Of a stretch of DNA of 18,216 nucleotides, positions 6,351 through 13,896 are shown one piece after another. Under the pieces are notes generated by a model. It searched no databases, was not told where the DNA came from, and worked only from the letters and a program-made list of their open reading frames with translations. A program made the position numbers and the translations under genes. The first letter of the stretch is position 1. Each line of letters starts with the position of its first letter. Origin of the DNA: Hydrogenothermaceae bacterium (GTDB lineage: Bacteria > Aquificota > Aquificia > Aquificales > Hydrogenothermaceae); the NCBI GenBank assembly GCA_012961365.1, contig DTZN01000255.1, positions 1 through 18,216 of the forward strand. The letters are read 5' to 3'.

Positions 6351-6776
6351 CTATTTCTTAGTAAGCATAATTTTTACTATATTTAGATTTAAACTTTTGT
6401 CTATTTTTATCAAGAGTAATTGGCTTCCTCTTTCATATCCTAAAACAACAATATCTCCATATAAACTAGTTATTTTCCTCCATCCTTGTTCTGGTAAATA
6501 CTCATCAAAGAACTTCTCAAGTTTCTTTTTATCACCCAAACCGGTATATACAAGATAAGCTCTTACTACACCATTATTTTCATATATAAAAGAACTTTCT
6601 TCTTTTAATTTAAAATTTGCAGGTATAACAAATGTGTAGTTTCCATACTTTTCAGTTTTTGGAACAAATTTTATATCTTTTTTTCCTATGCTTTTTACAT
6701 ATTCTGTGCAATTATAAAATAAAGAAGATGATATAGTTAATACCAACATAAAAATAAAGTTCTTCGTTTTTTTCAT
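6351..6776 (-). CDS. Putative lipoprotein, unknown function
   Basis: A 141-residue protein beginning MKKTKNFIFMLVLTISSSLF followed by YNC. This is a signal peptide ending in a Cys at residue 23 that could be lipidated, although YNC is not a canonical lipobox (the usual -3 to -1 pattern is L-A/S-G/A). The mature part is a small alpha/beta domain (TEKYGNYTFVIPANFKLKEE, then AYLVYTGLGDKKKLEKFFDE, then YLPEQGWRKIT). It ends in VVLGYERGSQLLLIKIDKSL. The FFxEYLPxxGW pattern occurs in small envelope lipoproteins of unknown function. An SD (GGAGGT) lies 4 bases upstream of the ATG. It is transcribed divergently from the Ni-SOD gene, from a shared 91-bp spacer. Confidence 0.7.
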   Translation of the reverse strand: MKKTKNFIFMLVLTISSSLFYNCTEYVKSIGKKDIKFVPKTEKYGNYTFVIPANFKLKEESSFIYENNGVVRAYLVYTGLGDKKKLEKFFDEYLPEQGWRKITSLYGDIVVLGYERGSQLLLIKIDKSLNLNIVKIMLTKK

Positions 6777-6867
6777 TTAAACCTCCCTTTAAGAATTAAA
6801 ATCATATTTTTACGCGGATTATTTGTATATTTTACTAAAAATTACAAAAATTAGGGAGGTAAAAACT

Positions 6868-7356
6868 ATGAGAAAAGTTTTTGGAGTTTTAGTCTTTGCT
6901 TTTTCATTAATTTATTCATTAAAAACATTTGCCCATTGTGAAATCCCATGCGGTATTTATCATGATGAACTTAGGATAAGTCAAATACAAGAATCTATTT
7001 TAACAATTGAAAAGTCTATAAGAGCTATTCAAGAATTATCAAAAGAAAAAGAAAATCCTTTAGCAATAAATCAGCTTGTTAGATGGATTGATAATAAGGA
7101 TAAACATGCAGAAAAAATTCAATATATTATATGGCAGTACTTCTTTACCCAAAGAGTAAAACCTGTCGATAGCAAAAATCATGAAAAGTATGAGCAGTAT
7201 TTGAAAAAATTGGAACTTTTGAACAGATTAAACTTCTATGCTATGAAAGCAAAACAATCTGTTGATTTAAAAGTAGTAGATAAACTAAGAGAGACTTTAG
7301 AAGAATTTGAGGAAATTTATTTTGGAAAAGAAAACAAAGAAAAACATCATCATTAA
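6868..7356 (+). CDS. sodN: Nickel superoxide dismutase (SodN family), secreted form
   Basis: Dismutes superoxide to oxygen and hydrogen peroxide at a mononuclear nickel site. The 162-residue precursor has a Sec-type signal peptide (residues 1-22, ending KTFA) followed at once by HCEIPCGIY. Cleavage after Ala22 would expose His23 as the new N-terminus, giving the nickel hook of Ni-SOD (His1, Cys2, Cys6, conserved Pro5, Gly7 and Tyr9). Glu replaces the usual Asp3 and His replaces Asp10. The later YIIWQYFFTQRVKP matches the family's hxxxWxDYFKP block, and the rest is helical. The mature length of 140 is slightly longer than the usual ~117, with a C-terminal extension ending KHHH. I chose ATG 6868, not 6823, because GGGAGGT at 6854-6860 precedes it and the signal peptide then starts cleanly. 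Its last four bases overlap the converging nadE. Confidence 0.88.
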   Translation: MRKVFGVLVFAFSLIYSLKTFAHCEIPCGIYHDELRISQIQESILTIEKSIRAIQELSKEKENPLAINQLVRWIDNKDKHAEKIQYIIWQYFFTQRVKPVDSKNHEKYEQYLKKLELLNRLNFYAMKAKQSVDLKVVDKLRETLEEFEEIYFGKENKEKHHH

Positions 7357-9071
7357 TTTGTGAACCTATTTGTAATTGGCATTCTTCTATCTTTACCATA
7401 GGCCCTTTCGGTTATTTTTATACCGATTGGAGCCTGTCTTCTTTTATACTCATTTGAATCTATCATTTTTATTACCCTTTTTACTGTTTTCTCATTAAAT
7501 CCCATTTGGATAATTTCTTCCATTGGAATGTCCCTCTCTACATATAGTTTTATAATTTCATCAAGTATATGATAAGGAGGTAAATCATCTTCATCTTTTT
7601 GGTCTGGTCTAAGTTCTGCAGAAGGAGGTTTTTGTAAAACCCTGTCAGGAATAACTTTCGAAATACTGTTTCTGTATTCTGCAAGTTTATAAATAGTTGT
7701 TTTGTATACATCTTTTATTGGAGCAAATCCTCCAACCATATCTCCATAAAGGGTTGCATATCCAACGCTCATTTCAGATTTGTTTCCAGTTGCAAGAACT
7801 ATCCAGCCAAATTTATTAGATAAAGCCATTAGATAGTTTCCACGAATTCTAGCCTGAAGATTTTCTTCTGTTGTATCCCATTTTTTGCCTTTAAAAAGAG
7901 GGTTTAAAACTTCTAAATACTTTTCAAAAATCTCTTCAATAGGTAAAGTAAAAGTTTCTATTTTTAGATTTTTAGCAAGCTCCAATGCATCTTCTATACT
8001 TTCTTTAGATGTAAACTTAGAAGGCATTAAAACTCCCTTTACATTTTCACTTCCAAGGGCATCTACAGCAATAGTAGCAACTAACGAACTATCTATACCT
8101 CCACTTAATCCCAAAACAACTTTTTGGAAGTTATTTTTATGTATATAATCTCTTAATCCCAAAACAAGGGCTTTGTAGATATATGCAATTTCAGGCTCAT
8201 TTAAAGTTATTTTTTGTTGGACAGTTTCCTTTAGTTTTATTTTATGGTCTATTTTTACTTCTATTACATTTTCCTGTCTTTTATAAGATGCTCTTAAGTT
8301 TCTTAATCTATTATCTTTTAACTGAATTCTAAAAATCTGGTCTAAATCTATATCAGCAAATAAAAGTTCTTCATCAAAAGCTTTTGCTTTAACCTGTAAT
8401 TTCCCATCAGGTAAAATCACAAAACTATTTCCGTCAAAAACAAGTTCATCTTGCCCACCTACAAGATTTACATAAACAATAGACACTAAATTATCTTTTG
8501 CTCTAACCTTTACCATTTCTTCTCTATACTTAGGCTTTCCAATAGAGTATGGAGAAGCATTTATATTAATAATTACTTCAGCTCCTTCAACTGCTAGTGT
8601 GCTTATTGGATTTTCCGGATACCATATATCTTCGCAGATAGAAATTCCAACTTTATAATCATCTATATTTAATAAGACAAGTTCGTTTCCTTTTTGAAAA
8701 TATCTAACTTCATCAAAAACACTATAATTTGGAAGATGAATTTTATTGTAAATGGCTTTTATTTCTCCGTTATATAAAATCCCTGCAGAGTTATAAATAT
8801 CTTCTTTTTTATTTACAAATCCAACAATTGTAATAATATCTTTACTTTCTTCTGATATTTCTTTTAATGCTTTTAAATTTTCGTTTATAAAACTTTCTTT
8901 AAAAAGTAAATCTTCTGGAGGATATCCTGTTATTGCAAGCTCTGGAAAAACAATTAAATCTGCGTCTTTATTTTTCGCTTCTTTGATAAAATTAATAATC
9001 TTTTCTGTATTTCCTTTAATATCTCCAATAGTAGAGTTAATTTGTGCTAAAGCAATCCTTAGTTTATTCAT
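7353..9071 (-). CDS. nadE: Glutamine-dependent NAD+ synthetase
   Basis: Final step of NAD synthesis: amidation of nicotinic acid adenine dinucleotide with ATP, taking ammonia from glutamine. The 572-residue, two-domain length fits the glutaminase-fused form. The N-terminal nitrilase-like domain (about 1-270) has the Glu-Lys-Cys triad: Glu44 in FPELAITGYPPEDL, Lys110 in YNKIHLPNYSVFDE and Cys146 in GISICEDIWYP. The C-terminal synthetase domain (about 290-572) has the ATP-pyrophosphatase loop LGLSGGIDSS (SGGIDSS at residues 323-329). Further on are LATGNKSEMSVGYATLYGD and KPPSAELRPDQKDEDDLPPY. A candidate promoter lies at 9108-9136. It converges on sodN with a 4-bp overlap. Confidence 0.97.
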   Translation of the reverse strand: MNKLRIALAQINSTIGDIKGNTEKIINFIKEAKNKDADLIVFPELAITGYPPEDLLFKESFINENLKALKEISEESKDIITIVGFVNKKEDIYNSAGILYNGEIKAIYNKIHLPNYSVFDEVRYFQKGNELVLLNIDDYKVGISICEDIWYPENPISTLAVEGAEVIININASPYSIGKPKYREEMVKVRAKDNLVSIVYVNLVGGQDELVFDGNSFVILPDGKLQVKAKAFDEELLFADIDLDQIFRIQLKDNRLRNLRASYKRQENVIEVKIDHKIKLKETVQQKITLNEPEIAYIYKALVLGLRDYIHKNNFQKVVLGLSGGIDSSLVATIAVDALGSENVKGVLMPSKFTSKESIEDALELAKNLKIETFTLPIEEIFEKYLEVLNPLFKGKKWDTTEENLQARIRGNYLMALSNKFGWIVLATGNKSEMSVGYATLYGDMVGGFAPIKDVYKTTIYKLAEYRNSISKVIPDRVLQKPPSAELRPDQKDEDDLPPYHILDEIIKLYVERDIPMEEIIQMGFNEKTVKRVIKMIDSNEYKRRQAPIGIKITERAYGKDRRMPITNRFTN

Positions 9072-9107
9072 TTCTATGTAGAAATTCCTCTATAGACTTT
9101 TTCATAG

Positions 9108-9136
9108 ATTTTAACATATTGGCAATATATTCTAAA
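9108..9136 (-). promoter_or_regulatory. Weak candidate promoter of nadE
   Basis: On the minus strand TTTAGA (9131-9136), 17-bp spacer, TAAAAT (9108-9113), with a start expected about 30 bases before the ATG at 9071. Both hexamers match consensus only in part. The SD of nadE (GAGGA) is weak and far from the ATG. Confidence 0.3.
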
Positions 9137-9254
9137 ATTCGAGTAAATATATACAAGTTTTGTTGAGAATAAAATTAAATTTATATGATTTTTCCTTTGT
9201 AAAAAGCTTTCGTATTAACATTAACCTAAAAATGATTAAAAATTAAAAAAATAT

Positions 9255-9282
9255 TTGAAATATATATCTTTTTTGCTATCAT
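9255..9282 (+). promoter_or_regulatory. Candidate promoter of the EAL-domain gene
   Basis: TTGAAA (-35, 9255-9260), 16-bp spacer, TATCAT (-10, 9277-9282). The start would be near 9289, leaving a leader of about 70 bases before the ATG at 9361. The whole 289-bp spacer between nadE and this gene (9072-9360) is AT-rich, and I see no RNA gene or hairpin in it apart from the two divergent promoter candidates. Confidence 0.4.
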
Positions 9283-9360
9283 TATGCTGTTAGAGTAAAA
9301 ATTTTGCTAATGCGTTTAGAAAGATTTTAGAAAGTTTCTTTTAAAGAATAGGTAAAAATA

Positions 9361-11379
9361 ATGAACTATTTGGGTGAGTTAAAAGATTTTTTACCAAAGG
9401 TTTTTAAAGAAATTAGAGAAGATATTTTAAATGATAGTGATACTTATTTTTTTATAAAAGATAAAAAAGTTATAGAAGATTTAATAAAAACTCAAGAGGA
9501 AATTTTATCCTCTTATTTAGAAGGTTTTCCCCATCAAAATGATATAGAAATTTCAAAACTAAAAGAATTCTACAAAAATTTAAAAATTCCCTATTTTGTT
9601 ATATCTAAAAATATAGACTTACTAAAAATTAAACTTCTTGAAAGAATATCTATAGAAAAGGAAATAAGTTCTAAAGAGTTTTTACTAGAAATTAAAACAT
9701 ATATAGAAAACCTTGAAAATATGATAGCTTATCAGTATATACTTTCTGAAATAGAAAATATAAAAGAATTGGCTGAATCTCCTTTTACAAAGTATTTACT
9801 TTATAATCAACATATTAGTTTTTTACAGCAAATTTATTCCAGTATAAAAGAAAATAACCTTTCTAAATTTCCTATTATAACAGCAAAAGAATGTGATTTT
9901 TATAAATACTTATCTTATCCAGAGTCTGTAATGGTATGTTTAGATTCAAACCTCTGCACGTATTTGGAAAAGCTACACGACGTAATCCATCAAACTTCTA
10001 ATGTATTTTTTGTTTTTTTCTCAAAAGGAAAGTATAAAGAAGCCTATGCTTCTTTAAAAGGGCTTATTGAAAATAGTATGAATTTATCAAAAACCTTAGC
10101 TGGTTTATATTTCACTGCATTTTCAGATACGGAGACAAATTTTTTCAAAACTTTAAAGTATCTAGTAGATAATTCAAATTCAGGAAATTTTATTTTTATT
10201 ATAGATATTTATAAACAAAGATTTTTAAATCAAATTTATAATGAAGAAAAAGTTAATAAAATATTAAAAGAAACTTACAAAGCTTTAGAAGAACTTGTAA
10301 AAGATAAAAGAGAAAATATTCTCTTAATTAAAGGCTATACTGCAAATTTTTATATGCTTGCTACAAATGTTACAGAAGAGTTTTGTAAGGAACTGATAAG
10401 TAAGATTAAATCTTCTGTAGAAAAATCTTGCAAAATTAATGGACACTTTATAGATTTGAAAGTTAGTATTAGTGTTCTAAGATTAAATAAGTATTCTGAA
10501 TTTTCCTATACAGATTTAGTTCAAATTTTACATCATTTAAAAGAACTTGCAAAATTAAATGAAAATAGAATTTATCTAGCTACTTCTGAAAAAGAGGAAC
10601 AGGAAATTAAAGATTGGTTAAATAAAAAATATAAAGATAGATTTTTTATTCAAAGTAAACTAAAGCAAAAAATGATAGAAGTAGTTTTTCAACCTATTTT
10701 TTCTATTAAAGAAGAAAATATAGTTCATTTAGAAAGCCTTGCTAGAATAAAAAAAGATGATGGTTCTTTAATTCCTGCTGGAGTTTTTATAGACTTAGTA
10801 TACGAACTTGACCTAATCACCAAATTAGACAGTTTGGTTTTAGAAAGTATATTGCTTAAGAAAGATTTAATAAAAAAAATGTCTAATAAATTATTTTTAA
10901 ACCTTAGCTATGAGTCTTTAACTAATCCTGACTTTTTAAACGATTTAAGTATTTTTATGAAAGAAATGAAAGATTTTGAAATAACTTTTGAAATAACAGA
11001 ACAAAAACTTGTAAAAGATATTTCTATAATAGAAAATATTAAACAAGAATTTGGGAATGTAAGATTTGCAATAGATGATTTTGGAAGTGGGTATTCTTCA
11101 TTAAGGACAGTTATAGAACTAATTGAAAGTAATTGTCTTCAAATTTTAAAAATAGACGGTTCTTTAATTAAAGAATTACCAAATAGAAGGTTTGTCCAAA
11201 AGGTAGTAAAAGCAATATCCTCTATGGCTGATGCTTTAAATGTTAAAACCGTGGCAGAATTCGTTGAGGATTCTAAAACCTTAAATTTACTAAATGATTA
11301 CAATATTAATTTTGCTCAAGGTTATTATCTTTCAAAACCAAAAACTATAGAAGAGTTAATTTTAGAAAAAGCAATTTAG
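9361..11379 (+). CDS. Cyclic di-GMP phosphodiesterase (EAL) with CZB-like zinc sensor and degenerate GGDEF domain
   Basis: A 672-residue cytosolic signalling protein. Residues about 1-130 form a helical region whose IEDLIKTQEEILSSYLEGF and LKEFYKNLKIPYFVI resemble globin-like sensor domains, with Tyr71 where a haem His might be expected. Residues about 150-250 fit a chemoreceptor zinc-binding (CZB) pattern: His151, Cys178 (ECDFYKYL), then His206 and His210 (LEKLHDVIHQTSNVFF). Residues about 275-408 look like a GGDEF fold without the active motif (LIKGYTANFYMLA in its place), so no cyclase activity is expected. Residues 435-670 form the EAL domain. Metal and catalytic residues appear kept: Glu458 in ESLAR, Asn514 in LNLS, Glu544, Asp572/Asp573 in IDDFGSGYSS, Lys597, Glu633 and Gln653. 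It probably hydrolyses c-di-GMP under zinc or another sensory input. The SD is weak. It stands alone, between a promoter and a terminator. Confidence 0.88.
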   Translation: MNYLGELKDFLPKVFKEIREDILNDSDTYFFIKDKKVIEDLIKTQEEILSSYLEGFPHQNDIEISKLKEFYKNLKIPYFVISKNIDLLKIKLLERISIEKEISSKEFLLEIKTYIENLENMIAYQYILSEIENIKELAESPFTKYLLYNQHISFLQQIYSSIKENNLSKFPIITAKECDFYKYLSYPESVMVCLDSNLCTYLEKLHDVIHQTSNVFFVFFSKGKYKEAYASLKGLIENSMNLSKTLAGLYFTAFSDTETNFFKTLKYLVDNSNSGNFIFIIDIYKQRFLNQIYNEEKVNKILKETYKALEELVKDKRENILLIKGYTANFYMLATNVTEEFCKELISKIKSSVEKSCKINGHFIDLKVSISVLRLNKYSEFSYTDLVQILHHLKELAKLNENRIYLATSEKEEQEIKDWLNKKYKDRFFIQSKLKQKMIEVVFQPIFSIKEENIVHLESLARIKKDDGSLIPAGVFIDLVYELDLITKLDSLVLESILLKKDLIKKMSNKLFLNLSYESLTNPDFLNDLSIFMKEMKDFEITFEITEQKLVKDISIIENIKQEFGNVRFAIDDFGSGYSSLRTVIELIESNCLQILKIDGSLIKELPNRRFVQKVVKAISSMADALNVKTVAEFVEDSKTLNLLNDYNINFAQGYYLSKPKTIEELILEKAI

Positions 11380-11394
11380 TAAAAAATTCTAAAT

Positions 11395-11418
11395 AGCCCT
11401 CCCATAGAAGGGAAGGCT
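11395..11418. terminator. Terminator hairpin between converging EAL and nrdA genes
   Basis: AGCC-c-TCCC (11395-11403) pairs with GGGA-a-GGCT (11410-11418) around a 6-base loop, with one C/A mismatch. It is followed by TATATTTT on the plus strand and by an A/T-rich run containing TTTTTT on the minus strand. It can serve both converging genes. Confidence 0.62.
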
Positions 11419-11424
11419 TATATT

Positions 11425-13812
11425 TTACTCGCAACTTGGACAGATTTTATTTAACAGTGGGTCTGTTGGACAAGCTTCTATATTCCCAGATTTTACTTTA
11501 TCTACCACTTCATCTCCATATTTTTCCCTAGCCATTTTTTCTATTTCTTCTATATCGTTTTCTTGTTGTTTTATTCTTTCCTTGACAAGTCCAAAACCTC
11601 TCCTTACTCCTCTTTTATTTACCTTTTGGGTATATTTTTCTCCTTTTATAGTTTTATCAATAAAACAGTAGTAAGTTGATTTTAATCCCTTTTCCCAAGC
11701 ATACATGTAAATATCAAACATATCATCTCTAAGGTCTTCTTCTATATAGATAGATTTTGAGACTGCTTGGTCAATGTATTTTTGGAATGCGGCTGCTATA
11801 TCTATTTGTCTTTTTGGATGAATTTCATAAGCTCCTTTGAATAATGCTTTATTTATCTTTCCATCTAATTCATCTATATACTGGATAGAACCTCCATTTG
11901 CTTTTATTTTTTCTGCCATTTCTTCATTCCACATATCAAGTTCTTCTAACTTTTTCATAAGTTGTTTATTTACAACTATAAATTTTCCAGATAAAGTATC
12001 CCTTGAGTAAACATTTGAGAAGTAGCTATCTATTGATGAAGTTGTTCCTGCAATGATAGATATTGAAGCTGTTGGTGCAATCGCAAGTAAAACTGCATTT
12101 CTTCTTGGTGGATATGGATAAGGCTTTCCTTTCTCTTTCATTTCTTCATAGTGAGGAAATGCGCCTCTTTCGTTGGCAAGTTCTTCAGATTTTCTGTAAG
12201 CTGTTTCTTTCATGAATTTAGCAATTTTTTCTGCAAACTCCACTGCAGTATTGCTATCATAAGGTATCCCAAGCTCTATTAGTGTTTCTGCAAAGCCCAT
12301 TAATCCTATTCCAATAGGTCGTAAATCCATTGTATTTTTACGAGATTCTTCAGATGGATAGAAATTTTTATCAAGAATATTATCAAGGGCAACAACCATA
12401 GTTTCTATTGTGTCTTTGAGTTTATCCCAGTCTATATCTGTTTTGTCTTCATTTATATGTTTTGCAAGGTTTACTGATGCAAGGGTGCAAACTGCTGTTG
12501 ATTCTGGAGAATTGGGAATTGAGATTTCAGTACAAAGATTTGATGAGTTTATTACACTATATTCTGGACAAACATTATGCTCATTATGTCTATCCTTAAA
12601 ACATAACCATGGATGTCCAGTTTTCGCAAGTTTAAAAAGATACCTTTTAAACCATTCTTGGGAATCTATTTTTTTCCAGAGTTTTATCTGTCCTGTTTCT
12701 GCCTTTTCTATACATTCAAAGTATCTTTCTGTAAATTCTTTTCCCCAAGTTGTTATAAGCTGTGGACACTCTGCAGGGTCGAATAGGTATAAAGGTTCTC
12801 CTTCTTTTATTCTTCTCATTATTTCATCTGGCATCCAGATAGCAGTATTTAAAGAAGGAGTTCTAAAGTATGGATTTCCTGTTGTTTCCCTTAAATCTAA
12901 AAATGCATCGATATCTAAATGCCAAGGCTGAATATACATAACTTGCGAGCTTCTTCTTCTTCCTCCTTGCTGAATAGCATTTACTATTGTGTCAAATATT
13001 TTAATAAAAGGTATAACCCCAGAAGATTTAGCATTTAAAGATTTAATCGGCGAGCCTGTTGCTCTTATTCTTGTTACATCTGTTCCAACTCCACCTGCAT
13101 ACTTTGCTAAAAATGCTGTTTCTTTTGCTTTATCCATAATACTTTCAAGAGAGTCATCTATAACATTTATATAACAACTAGAATACTGATGTGTGATAGT
13201 TCCTGAGTTATAAAGTGTTGGTGTTGAGTGTAAATATTCAAGCTTGGATAATTTATTATAAATTTTTATAATTTCATCTTCGTTATTTCCTATTCCCATT
13301 GCAACTCTCATAAAAAACCATTGAGGTTTTTCTATAATTTCTCCATTTCTATCTTTTGTAAAGTATCTATCTTTTAGAGTTGTCATTCCAAAATAGTCTA
13401 AAAGTGTATCTCTTTCATAATCTAAAGCACTTTCTAATTTATCTAAATCAAGGCTTAAAAGGTCTTCTTTATATAATTTTTCTTTTACCCCAAATTCAAT
13501 AGCTTCTTTAAATGATTTAAATCTTTTGTCTATTTTCCTATTAATTATCTTTTGTAGTTGTCTTGATGCTAATGTGTCATATATGTAGTGAGTTGGTATT
13601 AATTGTTCTATTGCTTTTAAAACTAAAAAATCTAGCTCTTCTGTTGTTACTTTTTCTGGTATTTTTAAATCTAGTTCTTTTGCTATCTTAAAAGCAATTT
13701 CCCAATCATCAGGTAAATCCATTCCTTCAAAAAGGGCAAATATAGCATTTATAAGTTTTTTCATCTGAAATTTTTCTTCTGTTCCATCTCTTTTAATAAC
13801 TACTCTTTGCAT
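11425..13812 (-). CDS. nrdA: Ribonucleoside-diphosphate reductase class I, large (alpha) subunit
   Basis: Reduces ribonucleoside diphosphates to deoxyribonucleotides, with the radical generated in NrdB. The product is 795 residues. An N-terminal ATP-cone (about 3-92, starting VVIKRDGTEEKF) indicates allosteric activity control. Catalytic features: Cys213 in HQYSSCYIN, Asn425-Leu-Cys427-Thr-Glu429 in NSSNLCTEIS, and Cys442 in VCTLASVNLA. The loop PTASISIIAGTTSSIDSYFSN (579 onward) and the Tyr714/Tyr715 pair in KSTYYCF (radical transfer) are present. Shuttle cysteines Cys791 and Cys794 sit in the C-terminal CPSCE. All key residues are present. It is second in the nrdB-nrdA operon, 84 bp after nrdB, with a good SD (GGAGG) just upstream. 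The spacer contains a GC hairpin (13849-13868) that may adjust the nrdA:nrdB ratio. Confidence 0.97.
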   Translation of the reverse strand: MQRVVIKRDGTEEKFQMKKLINAIFALFEGMDLPDDWEIAFKIAKELDLKIPEKVTTEELDFLVLKAIEQLIPTHYIYDTLASRQLQKIINRKIDKRFKSFKEAIEFGVKEKLYKEDLLSLDLDKLESALDYERDTLLDYFGMTTLKDRYFTKDRNGEIIEKPQWFFMRVAMGIGNNEDEIIKIYNKLSKLEYLHSTPTLYNSGTITHQYSSCYINVIDDSLESIMDKAKETAFLAKYAGGVGTDVTRIRATGSPIKSLNAKSSGVIPFIKIFDTIVNAIQQGGRRRSSQVMYIQPWHLDIDAFLDLRETTGNPYFRTPSLNTAIWMPDEIMRRIKEGEPLYLFDPAECPQLITTWGKEFTERYFECIEKAETGQIKLWKKIDSQEWFKRYLFKLAKTGHPWLCFKDRHNEHNVCPEYSVINSSNLCTEISIPNSPESTAVCTLASVNLAKHINEDKTDIDWDKLKDTIETMVVALDNILDKNFYPSEESRKNTMDLRPIGIGLMGFAETLIELGIPYDSNTAVEFAEKIAKFMKETAYRKSEELANERGAFPHYEEMKEKGKPYPYPPRRNAVLLAIAPTASISIIAGTTSSIDSYFSNVYSRDTLSGKFIVVNKQLMKKLEELDMWNEEMAEKIKANGGSIQYIDELDGKINKALFKGAYEIHPKRQIDIAAAFQKYIDQAVSKSIYIEEDLRDDMFDIYMYAWEKGLKSTYYCFIDKTIKGEKYTQKVNKRGVRRGFGLVKERIKQQENDIEEIEKMAREKYGDEVVDKVKSGNIEACPTDPLLNKICPSCE

Positions 13813-13848
13813 AAAAAACCTCCTTCATCTGGATTTTTCAAAATTTTT

Positions 13849-13868
13849 GCCCCAGTTCCTCTTGGGGC
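13849..13868 (-). terminator. GC-rich hairpin in the nrdB-nrdA spacer
   Basis: On the minus strand GCCCCA and TGGGGC form a 6-bp stem around an 8-base loop. The next bases are AAAAATTTT rather than a clean T run, so it is a poor full terminator. It fits better as a partial attenuator or an mRNA-end stabiliser between nrdB and nrdA. It shares the GCCCC/GGGGC core with the terminator at 16129-16148. Confidence 0.5.
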
Positions 13869-13896
13869 TTTAAACTATCAAAAAATTTTGAAGCTC

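Noticed and set aside
6301..6558. Open plus-strand frame of 85 codons
   Set aside because: It lies mostly opposite the lipoprotein gene, has no SD, and its composition is that of a shadow frame.
12410..12931. Open plus-strand frame of 173 codons opposite nrdA
   Set aside because: It is antisense to highly conserved NrdA coding sequence; no SD and no recognisable protein.
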